A DNA stretch of 64,000 nt. Source: UBA11865 sp963749825 (GTDB taxonomy: Bacteria; Chloroflexota; Anaerolineae; Promineifilales; Promineifilaceae). The notes below the pieces were generated by a model. The model did not search any database. It saw only the letters and a list, made by a program, of their open reading frames with translations, and had not been told where the DNA came from. Within the stretch, counting starts at the first letter, position 1. Every line of letters begins with the position of its first letter. Below, in pieces: positions 44,608-52,128 of the stretch. The position numbers and the translations under genes were made by a program. The stretch spans positions 1-64,000 of the forward strand of contig CAVVOI010000009.1 in the NCBI GenBank assembly GCA_963749825.1, read 5' to 3'.

Positions 44608-47100
44608 ATGAGAGATGCAGATCGATTTGATTTCGGTCCTTACCCGGATTTTATGGGTATGTCAATGCCGTTTTCGGATGAGTTGTTTGAGGAAGAAGAA
44701 TCGCTCATTCTGGAAGACGGTATCATCGACCGACCATTTTTGCCATTGCGGGATCTTGTACTGTTTCCGCAGATGGTCATGCCCTTGTTCGTTGGTCGCG
44801 AACGCTCCCTGGCTGCCATTCAAGCAGCACTGGCTAGCGAAGAAAGTTTAATTGTCTCGGCGCAAGAAGATGGCGAAATCTTCGATCCAGCAGAAGCCGA
44901 TATCTTTCGCCTGGGTACCGAAGTGGTTATTGGACGCACTCTGCGCATGCCTGACTCCACCACTAGTGTCCTGGCCCAAGGCCGGCGGCGGGTGGAGATC
45001 TTAGAGTTTACGCAGTGGGATCCATATATTCGCGTTCGGGTACGGCCGATTCCTCAGCCTGATGATTGGCAAGACACAACCGAGGCACTGATGCGAGCGG
45101 TTGTTGCCTTGTTCGAAAAGGTAGTTGAGCTCAATCGCAAATTGCCCGAAGAAGTTTATGCATTTGCCATCAATATTGATGAGCCCGGCTGGTTAGCTGA
45201 TTTCATCGCCTCGGCGATGGAATTGCCTTTAGCTACTAAACAAGAAATATTGGAGACGATCGACCAGACCAATCGACTTCAAAAAGTTAGCATCATCCTG
45301 GCCCGCGAATTGGATGTACTGGAGATGGAAGACCAAATCCACTCTCAAGTACAACAAGAAGTGGACAAGATGCAACGAGAGCACTTCCTGCGCGAACAGA
45401 TGCGGGTTATCCAGAGTGAATTGGGTGAGATGGATACTTTCACTCAAGAACTCTTAGAGCTCCGCGAAGCTATTGAACAAAAGGCGTTGCCAGATGAAGT
45501 AAAGGCAAAGGTCAATAAAGAACTGGCCCGACTTAGTAGTATGCCTCCAATGGCTCCCGAGATTGGCGTCATTCGAACATATCTGGATTGGATCCTTGAG
45601 TTACCCTGGTTGGATAAGACTGATGACAATCTTGATGTCAAACACGCCGCCAGTGTGCTCGACGCCGAACATTTCGGTCTAGACAAGGTTAAGGACCGGA
45701 TCCTGGAATACATCGCGGTCAAAAGTATCGCCGCGGATACCATGCGTACACCAATTTTGTGTTTCGTAGGCCCACCAGGAACCGGAAAAACTTCTCTTGG
45801 ACAGTCTATTGCTACGGCATTAAACCGAGAGTTTCTCCGGATTAGTTTGGGTGGCGTGAGGGACGAGGCGGAAATTCGTGGGCACCGGCGGACTTATGTG
45901 GGTGCACTGCCCGGAAGAATCATACAGGCCATGAGACGCGCCGGCACCGTCAACCCGCTATTTATGCTCGATGAAGTCGATAAATTAGGCCAAGATTTTC
46001 GTGGTGACCCGGCCGCGGCATTGTTGGAGGTCTTGGATCCCGAACAGAACAAAGCCTTTGTCGATCACTATTTAGATCTGGATTACGATCTTTCCAATGT
46101 GCTCTTCATTACGACGTCCAATGTACTTGATACGATACCTCCAGCTCTGCAGGACAGGATGGAAGTAATCGAGTTTCCCGGATACCTGGAAGAAGAGAAG
46201 TTGGAAATAAGCCGCCAGTTCCTAATTCCCAGGCAATTGAGCCAGCATGGTCTTCAGGATTCTGGCGTACGATTTGAAGATGAAGCTTTGAAAACGATCA
46301 TTCGCCAGTATACATATGAGGCTGGCGTCCGAAACCTGGAACGTGAGATTGCCAATGTCTGCCGAAAAGTCGCCCGGCGAGTCGTGGAACAGAAGAGATA
46401 TCCAAAACGAATCAAGACAAAACAGGTGATAGAATTCATCGGTCCGCCGCGATTAACGCAAGAGTTAATGAGGGAAGAAGACGAGGTAGGGGTTGCCACA
46501 GGAGTGGCCTGGACGGCTGCCGGTGGCGATATCTTGTTCATCGAAGTGACCATCATGCCGGGGAAAGGTTCTCTAACTTTGACCGGGCAGATGGGCGATG
46601 TTATGCAAGAGAGCGCTCAGGCGGCTCACAGTTATACACGCAGCATTGCTTCTGAAATGGGCATACACGATGAAGCATTCGAAAACACTGACATTCACAT
46701 TCACATACCTGAAGGAGCTGTTCCTAAAGATGGTCCTTCGGCCGGGGCGGCAATGGCCGCAGCCCTGATATCTGCTTATACCAATCGGCCGATCCGTCGT
46801 GACGTGGGATTGACAGGTGAGATTACTTTGCGTGGACGGATTCTACCAGTCGGCGGTATTAGAGAGAAAGCATTGGCTGCTCGTAGAGTTGGCATCCGTC
46901 AAATCCTCGTGCCCAGAAAGAATGAAAACGACTTACTAGAGATACCAAAGAATTTGCGCCAGGATCTTGATTTCGTTCTGGTTGATCGTATGAACGAGGT
47001 TCTGGATGCTATTTTGTTGCCTGCGCCAGCGCCTAAAAATCAAAGAAGAAAACGCAATAAGCCGGTGACTTTGCCTGCTCCAGCCGTTCCTCCGGCTTAG
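44608..47100 (+). CDS. lon: ATP-dependent Lon protease (LonA type)
   Basis: 830 residues. The N-terminal substrate domain starts near residue 45 (LPLRDLVLFPQMVMPLFVGR), preceded by an acidic extension. AAA+ module with Walker A GPPGTGKTS (Lys394), Walker B LFMLDEVDKL and sensor FITTSN. Protease domain with catalytic Ser711 in KDGPSAGAAMAA and Lys754 in VGGIREKALAA, the 43-residue spacing of E. coli Lon. It degrades misfolded and regulatory proteins in the cytoplasm. The C terminus carries a short Pro/Ala/Lys-rich tail. A GGAAAAG ribosome site precedes the ATG and a terminator follows. Confidence 0.98.
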   Translation: MRDADRFDFGPYPDFMGMSMPFSDELFEEEESLILEDGIIDRPFLPLRDLVLFPQMVMPLFVGRERSLAAIQAALASEESLIVSAQEDGEIFDPAEADIFRLGTEVVIGRTLRMPDSTTSVLAQGRRRVEILEFTQWDPYIRVRVRPIPQPDDWQDTTEALMRAVVALFEKVVELNRKLPEEVYAFAINIDEPGWLADFIASAMELPLATKQEILETIDQTNRLQKVSIILARELDVLEMEDQIHSQVQQEVDKMQREHFLREQMRVIQSELGEMDTFTQELLELREAIEQKALPDEVKAKVNKELARLSSMPPMAPEIGVIRTYLDWILELPWLDKTDDNLDVKHAASVLDAEHFGLDKVKDRILEYIAVKSIAADTMRTPILCFVGPPGTGKTSLGQSIATALNREFLRISLGGVRDEAEIRGHRRTYVGALPGRIIQAMRRAGTVNPLFMLDEVDKLGQDFRGDPAAALLEVLDPEQNKAFVDHYLDLDYDLSNVLFITTSNVLDTIPPALQDRMEVIEFPGYLEEEKLEISRQFLIPRQLSQHGLQDSGVRFEDEALKTIIRQYTYEAGVRNLEREIANVCRKVARRVVEQKRYPKRIKTKQVIEFIGPPRLTQELMREEDEVGVATGVAWTAAGGDILFIEVTIMPGKGSLTLTGQMGDVMQESAQAAHSYTRSIASEMGIHDEAFENTDIHIHIPEGAVPKDGPSAGAAMAAALISAYTNRPIRRDVGLTGEITLRGRILPVGGIREKALAARRVGIRQILVPRKNENDLLEIPKNLRQDLDFVLVDRMNEVLDAILLPAPAPKNQRRKRNKPVTLPAPAVPPA

Positions 47101-47184
47101 CCCTACTAACAAGCAGGAGACCCGAACTGACTGATTTTCAGTAGCTAATCTCTAGCTGATTCCAGTTAATATAAAAATAGCCGG

Positions 47185-47224
47185 GCGTTTGTGCATAGTC
47201 AGAGTTTCGCACAAGCGCCTTTTT
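47185..47224 (+). terminator. intrinsic terminator after lon
   Basis: GGCGTTTGTGC (47185-47195) pairs with GCACAAGCGCC (47210-47220) with one G-U pair, followed by TTTT. Confidence 0.8.
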
Positions 47225-47275
47225 CTTTATAAACTTTTTGGTTTGAGACAATCGATCAGCTCAAGGGAGGATACC

Positions 47276-48157
47276 ATGCCACCTGTTTCGACTTTTTCAA
47301 TTGTCGCCTTTGATCCGGGCCGTGAGGAATGGGGAGTAGCGGTCCAATCAAAGTTTCTTGCAGCCGCGGCCGTCGTTTCCTGGGCCCGAGCAGGGTCAGG
47401 AGCCGTGGCCACACAATCTTTCGCAAATCTGGCATATGGGCCTGAAGGTCTTGATTTAATGGCTGACGGTATGTCGGCCGAGGAAACAATTGTAAAACTG
47501 ACGAAAGACGATCCAGAAAGGGAGCAACGACAGGTTGGTTTGGTAAACAAGAACGGCCAGGCAGCGGCATTTACCGGAGAAGGATGTCATGACTGGGCAG
47601 GCCATATTGTCGGTCAAGGATTCGCCTGCCAGGGAAATATCCTCATACAGGGGACAGTTGAAGCGATGGCGTCTAAGTTTGAAAAGGCGCGAACCGGTGA
47701 TGGTGAGTTGGCGGATTGGCTCGTCGCTGCGCTGGCGGCCGGACAAGATGCAGGCGGCGATAGTCGAGGCAGGCAGGCGGCCGGGGTCTTGGTCGTACGG
47801 AAAAACGGTGGCTATGGCGGTAATAACGATCGCTACCTTGACCTTCGAGTTGACGACGATCCGCAGCCAATTCGAAAACTACAGGATCTAGTCGACATGC
47901 ACCACCTTTTCTTTGGCCAGGTCAATCCAGATGATTTGGTGCCCTTGTCTGATGTTGCCAGTGATTTACAGGAGATCTTACAACGCACGGGAGAATATGC
48001 TGGGCCCGTCAACGGCCAATTTGATGGAATCACCCGCCAGGCCATGCGCTCGCTGGTTGGCAAGGAGAACCTGGAAGAACGCTGGGATGGCAAGGGTGAT
48101 ATGATTGATCGATTGGTGATAGAATATTTGCAAAATCGCTTCCCGGAGGGAGCATGA
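47276..48157 (+). CDS. DUF1028 protein with C-terminal peptidoglycan-binding-like domain
   Basis: 293 residues from the ATG at 47276 (GGGAGG 6 nt before). Residues 1-215 are DUF1028, an Ntn-hydrolase-like fold: STFSIVAFDPGREEWGVAVQ, SWARAGSGAVATQSFANLAYG, and GNILIQGTVEAMAS. Family members commonly show this SIVA start and a conserved asparagine/threonine pocket; activity is not established. The last 75 residues (LQEILQRTGEYAGPVNGQFD, then LVGKENLEERWDGKGDMIDR) resemble the peptidoglycan-binding-like tail attached to many DUF1028 proteins. The stop overlaps the next gene by the ATGA arrangement, so the thioesterase is translationally coupled. Confidence 0.88.
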   Translation: MPPVSTFSIVAFDPGREEWGVAVQSKFLAAAAVVSWARAGSGAVATQSFANLAYGPEGLDLMADGMSAEETIVKLTKDDPEREQRQVGLVNKNGQAAAFTGEGCHDWAGHIVGQGFACQGNILIQGTVEAMASKFEKARTGDGELADWLVAALAAGQDAGGDSRGRQAAGVLVVRKNGGYGGNNDRYLDLRVDDDPQPIRKLQDLVDMHHLFFGQVNPDDLVPLSDVASDLQEILQRTGEYAGPVNGQFDGITRQAMRSLVGKENLEERWDGKGDMIDRLVIEYLQNRFPEGA

Positions 48158-48573
48158 CCCAAACGAAACCATTGCTGGTGGAATTAACTTTTCGGGCCAA
48201 GACATATGATGTCGATTACGCCGGGATCGTCCATAATGCCGTCTATATTCGTTGGCTAGAAGATTTGCGGTTGAAGATAATGGACGAACACTACCAGCTC
48301 GAGGATCAGTTTGCAGATAACCAATCACCTGTACTAGAAAAAACAGAAATTCGATATCGCTCGCCTTTGAAATTGTTTGAGGAGACGCTTGGCCAAATGT
48401 GGGTGAGTAAACTTGGCAAGGCGCGCTGGGAAGTGCAGGCAACCTTCACACGTGAAGATTTGATCATCGCCTCTGCCACTCAAACCGGTTATTTTATTGA
48501 TCTCAAGGCGTACCTGCCGATCAGAATACCGGCCGCCTTACGTGAAAAATGGGAAGCTGCGAGCAAGAGCTAA
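48154..48573 (+). CDS. hotdog-fold acyl-CoA thioesterase (4HBT/YbgC-like)
   Basis: 139 residues, one hotdog domain. The family motif is VDYAGIVHNAVYIRWLEDLR, where the Asp is the expected catalytic residue. The rest (LEKTEIRYRSPLKLFEETLG) follows the YbgC-like pattern. It hydrolyses acyl-CoA thioesters; chain length cannot be told. It overlaps the DUF1028 stop by four bases, a coupling that suggests related roles, perhaps a CoA-thioester degradation step, although this is inference. The 3' end meets a convergent gene with a 9-bp gap. Confidence 0.9.
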   Translation: MTQTKPLLVELTFRAKTYDVDYAGIVHNAVYIRWLEDLRLKIMDEHYQLEDQFADNQSPVLEKTEIRYRSPLKLFEETLGQMWVSKLGKARWEVQATFTREDLIIASATQTGYFIDLKAYLPIRIPAALREKWEAASKS

Positions 48574-48582
48574 TCCTTAATC

Positions 48583-49449
48583 TTAATTGGTATTTGCCTG
48601 ATGGTAGGCGATTAGTTCCTGGGCCCAGCCGATAGCTTCGGGATAATGTGAAGTGTCGAGAACAAACTCCTGTCCTCGGCCGGCCGACTGGAGCGTTACG
48701 TGATCCCCAGCCCTAGACCAGCGTGAAAGGTTTTTATTGTAGGAGAGCGCTGGCTTGCCGTCGTCGGGGAAGAGCCAGAAGGGCAAACGCCACAAGGATC
48801 GCCGGCTGCTGTCTGCCGAGGTTAGTTGCAGGTTGGGCCGGTATTGTTTTATCAAACCAGCACCTGGCCTCACCGTGGGTCCCAATCCCAGGTTAAGTTC
48901 ATCGGCTGCCACAAATATTTTGTTCTTGTCGCTTTGTAAACGGTAACAGTGAGGATGATATTTTACCCAAGGCGGCGCGTTCTTGGCCAATTGTTTGCCA
49001 GAGAGTGTGCCGCCTACTTGTAACCAGCCGAATATCACGTGTAGGTCAGGCGCTTCTCGGATAAATTGGTAGTGGCCTTTGACGAATTGGACCTGGCGAA
49101 ACCAGCCAAAGAATAGAAAAAGATCGCCTTCTCCGACTCCTTCATTTACAAGGTGCCCAAGCGCAGCGCCTTCCTGGCCAAAGAGGGGCCGCCAGCCCAT
49201 TTCCCGCGGATACGTGCCGCCGTCTAAATCCGGGTCTAGATGGGCAAAATGTTGGCGATTGATCCTTTCTCGGGACAGATCGGCGACGATATTACCAAGT
49301 TCATAGTTGTGGATGCTTAGATCGTCGTATCGTATTCGCGATGCCGGATCGGGTATCGGCAGTGAAATCAGCGACCCTTCTGGCAAGATGGGGCTGGCGA
49401 CGCCGCCGGCCGATGCATCGAAACCCTTTCTACTTAAAATAATTCTCAT
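48583..49449 (-). CDS. Nmad3 family putative nucleotide-modification protein
   Basis: 288 residues. It begins MRIILSRKGFDASAGGVASP and continues ILPEGSLISLPIPDP, the start I associate with the Nmad3 (nucleotide modification associated domain 3) family; further conserved stretches are HFAHLDPDLD, PLFGQEGAALGHLVNEGV and GDLFLFFGWFRQVQ. The family was proposed from comparative genomics to take part in base or nucleotide modification, often near phage or DNA-modification genes; biochemistry is not established. Here no such neighbours exist, only a thioesterase and an RNA methyltransferase. No membrane segment. No strong ribosome site before the ATG at 49449. Confidence 0.7.
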   Translation of the reverse strand: MRIILSRKGFDASAGGVASPILPEGSLISLPIPDPASRIRYDDLSIHNYELGNIVADLSRERINRQHFAHLDPDLDGGTYPREMGWRPLFGQEGAALGHLVNEGVGEGDLFLFFGWFRQVQFVKGHYQFIREAPDLHVIFGWLQVGGTLSGKQLAKNAPPWVKYHPHCYRLQSDKNKIFVAADELNLGLGPTVRPGAGLIKQYRPNLQLTSADSSRRSLWRLPFWLFPDDGKPALSYNKNLSRWSRAGDHVTLQSAGRGQEFVLDTSHYPEAIGWAQELIAYHQANTN

Positions 49450-49604
49450 GATAAGATTTGAAACTACGGCGTTTCTCTTATAAATTTAACAACTCCGGCA
49501 GCAGTTCAGTCAAGAGCACACTACCTCGATGATACCTTAAAGGTTAGAATAATGGCTGTTAGTCAACTTTATTTGAATGATTGGTTGCCAAAAGATCGGT
49601 TGGA

Positions 49605-50402
49605 ATGATGATTACCAGCTTCAGCAATCCCCTGATTAAGCGCATAAAACGGTTACGACAAAAAAAGTACCGGCAACAAGAAAAGGTTTATTTTGTCGAG
49701 GGGGTGCGCATTGTCCTGGCCGCGGTGGAGCACCAGGTAGCCATTGAAACAATCGTGTTCAGCAGTGAACTGTTGACCAGCGAAAAAGCCTGGCAGATGA
49801 TAGCTGAACAGCGGCACGCCGGCACCCAGTGTTTCGATCTCTCCCGAGAGGTTTACCAGTCGATATCGTTGCGGGAAAATGCAGTCGGTTTGGGGGCAAT
49901 TGTCTCGTTTGCCGGGACGGCAATCGGCGATCTCAGAGTAGATCAAGAGAGCCTATTTGTTGCCTTGGTCGAAGTGTCCGAACCGGGAAACCTGGGGACA
50001 ATCATAAGAATTATCGACGCCGTAGGGGCATCCGGTCTGATCCTCGTTGGTCCTTCAGTCGACCCATATCATCCAACGGCCGTCAAGGCCAGTATGGGTG
50101 CTATATTCTCGGTACCGCTCTACCAGATGGAGGATATCGATTCATTGATTAGTTGGTCGGAGAGTCGAGCGATTCATGTGGTGGCTACATCTGCTCACGC
50201 GGATCGGTCTTATCGTCAAAATGAGTACCAATATCCTGCTTTGCTGCTTTTAGGAAGTGAGGGAGAAGGATTATCCGATGAGGTGATACGAAAAACTGAG
50301 TTAGCGGTTTCGATTCCAATGCGAGGATCGTCATCTTCGTTGAACCTGGCAGTAGCGACTGGCATACTTTTATACGAAATCGCTCATTCCAGAGATCAGT
50401 AA
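49605..50402 (+). CDS. SpoU/TrmH family RNA 2'-O-methyltransferase
   Basis: 265 residues from the first of two adjacent ATGs at 49605. An N-terminal substrate-binding domain (KRIKRLRQKKYRQQEKVYFV, the L30e-like part) precedes the SPOUT knot with motif 1 EPGNLGTIIRIIDAVGASG, motif 2 LLLGSEGEGL, and motif 3 VSIPMRGSSSSLNLAVATGI, which binds S-adenosylmethionine. It methylates a ribose in rRNA or tRNA; the two-domain layout resembles RlmB/TsnR-like enzymes. It is followed by a small membrane-protein gene 19 bp downstream. Confidence 0.93.
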   Translation: MMITSFSNPLIKRIKRLRQKKYRQQEKVYFVEGVRIVLAAVEHQVAIETIVFSSELLTSEKAWQMIAEQRHAGTQCFDLSREVYQSISLRENAVGLGAIVSFAGTAIGDLRVDQESLFVALVEVSEPGNLGTIIRIIDAVGASGLILVGPSVDPYHPTAVKASMGAIFSVPLYQMEDIDSLISWSESRAIHVVATSAHADRSYRQNEYQYPALLLLGSEGEGLSDEVIRKTELAVSIPMRGSSSSLNLAVATGILLYEIAHSRDQ

Positions 50403-50421
50403 AGAAACAAAGTGAGGTTGT

Positions 50422-50739
50422 ATGATCGTAATACGTTTTTTGGGGACTGTGGCTTCTGTTATTTTGGCCGCGATTGCAGGCAACTTGCTCGGCGGACAAA
50501 TTCGGATGATGGTTAGTGAAGAGCCAGAAGAACTCGCCCAGCTTTTTCGACGAGATGAGGAAGGTCAACTATCGGTAAATATACAAGCAATCGAATCCGG
50601 TATCGTTCCAGCGATATTAGCAGCCTTCATCGGTAAACCGCGCTGGTTCTTCGCCTTTTTGGGTGGTCTCATTTACAGTGGCTTATTTGATAAGGATTCT
50701 CAAAAGTTGCTGGGTTCAGGTTTGAGATTGTTCAAGTAA
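50422..50739 (+). CDS. small membrane protein of unknown function
   Basis: 105 residues with a hydrophobic start (FLGTVASVILAAIAGNLLGG) and a second hydrophobic stretch (IVPAILAAFIGKPRWFFAFL, then GGLIYSGLF); between them lies an acidic 30-residue loop. GAGG ribosome site 5 nt before the ATG. Likely on one transcript with the methyltransferase gene. No family recognised. Confidence 0.7.
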   Translation: MIVIRFLGTVASVILAAIAGNLLGGQIRMMVSEEPEELAQLFRRDEEGQLSVNIQAIESGIVPAILAAFIGKPRWFFAFLGGLIYSGLFDKDSQKLLGSGLRLFK

Positions 50740-50756
50740 GGAGGACTTTTCTCCAA

Positions 50757-52049
50757 TTAGGACCAGGTTTCCAAAATATCTTTGAACGTAGTCATGAAGG
50801 CGTCGGCTGTGGCGCCATCCAGGATACGGTGGTCGAAGGTAAAGCTGGCATAAGCCATGAGCCGGATCGCGATGGCATCGTCAATAACCTTTACTCTCTT
50901 TTCGATTTTGCCCACGCCTAAAATGCCACACTGGGGTTGATTAATGATAGGGGTGGCAAACAAACTGCCCGATACTCCGTGATTTGTCAATGTGAAGGTG
51001 CCCCCTTGGACCTCGTCAGGTAACAATTGATTGCTGCGGGCTCGACTCGAAAGATCGTTGATCGTACGGGCGATGCCTAACAGGCTTAACCCGTCGGCGT
51101 TTTTGATGACCGGCACGATGAGACCATCTGGGATCGCCGTTGCCATACCTAGGTTGAGCTCTTTCTTCAGCCATATCCCAGCTTCGGTCCAGGTGCTATT
51201 GACGAGAGGATTTGCCTTCAACGCTTGCACGATAGCGACAACTAAGTAGGCGGTAAAGGTCAGCTTTGCGCCATCAGCAACATATAACTCTTTGTTCGCT
51301 GCCAGGTGGGCGGCTACGGCGCTTAAATCGACATCAAAGACAGTCGTGACATGAGGGCTGGTATGTTTACTGCGAACCATATGGTCGGCGATGGTCTGGC
51401 GCATCCTACTCAGGCTCAGGATTTCCCCGGGCACCGCAGTCGTGATCGTCGATCGATCGGGTTTCGATGTAGGGGACATCAGCGAGGCCGTTTCCAGAAC
51501 GTCACCTGTCCTTGCCGCATCACGTCTTTCTATAAAGGCTAATATATCTTTCTTGGTTATCCTGCCATCTCGTCCAGTTCCTGAAACTTCATTTAAATCC
51601 ACCGCATGTTCTTCGGCGATACGGCCGACGACTGGACTTATACGTCCCGCGTAGCGTCGGATCTTCAAGGGTGGTCCATTTGTTGCCGGTAGTGGTATGG
51701 CCGGCTGTGATCTGGCCTTGACCACTGGTGAAGGGCCAGCTTCCTTTAACTGGCTGGTAGCGCCTGATATCTCCGCCTCGACCTTTTTATCCAATTTGGG
51801 CAAGGTCTCACCAGGCTCGCCGATATAGGCTAGTATGGTGCCAACTTCGACGGTTGAACTTTCAGAGACCAAGATTTTTAGCAAGGTTCCATCAACCTCG
51901 GCTGTCGCTTCGGTGGTCACCTTATCTGTTTCTATTTCCAGGATGGGTTCATACTGCTTGACTTCGTCCCCTTCCTTCTTTAGCCAACTGGAAATAGTGC
52001 CTTCAACCACACCTTCCCCCAGGCTTGGCATAATGACTTCTATGGCCAT
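50757..52049 (-). CDS. 2-oxo acid dehydrogenase E2 (dihydrolipoyl acyltransferase)
   Basis: 430 residues from the ATG at 52049 (GAGGT upstream). One lipoyl domain with the lipoylated lysine in EIETDKVTTEA (Lys43), a linker, the E1/E3-binding domain (RISPVVGRIAEEHAVDLNEV, then GRDGRITKKDILAFI) and the catalytic acyltransferase core ending with the active-site DHRILDGATADAF. It transfers the acyl group from E1 to CoA. The gene follows the fused E1 gene by 79 bp. E3 is not in the window. Substrate (pyruvate or branched-chain 2-oxo acid) is uncertain; the lipoyl and core motifs look more branched-chain-like. Confidence 0.94.
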   Translation of the reverse strand: MAIEVIMPSLGEGVVEGTISSWLKKEGDEVKQYEPILEIETDKVTTEATAEVDGTLLKILVSESSTVEVGTILAYIGEPGETLPKLDKKVEAEISGATSQLKEAGPSPVVKARSQPAIPLPATNGPPLKIRRYAGRISPVVGRIAEEHAVDLNEVSGTGRDGRITKKDILAFIERRDAARTGDVLETASLMSPTSKPDRSTITTAVPGEILSLSRMRQTIADHMVRSKHTSPHVTTVFDVDLSAVAAHLAANKELYVADGAKLTFTAYLVVAIVQALKANPLVNSTWTEAGIWLKKELNLGMATAIPDGLIVPVIKNADGLSLLGIARTINDLSSRARSNQLLPDEVQGGTFTLTNHGVSGSLFATPIINQPQCGILGVGKIEKRVKVIDDAIAIRLMAYASFTFDHRILDGATADAFMTTFKDILETWS

Positions 52050-52128
52050 GATCACACCTCGAACATTAGTAGGTAGGCTGAATAGTCAACAATTATCGCC
52101 ACCTTCTAGCACAACCTACTGGTACTTC

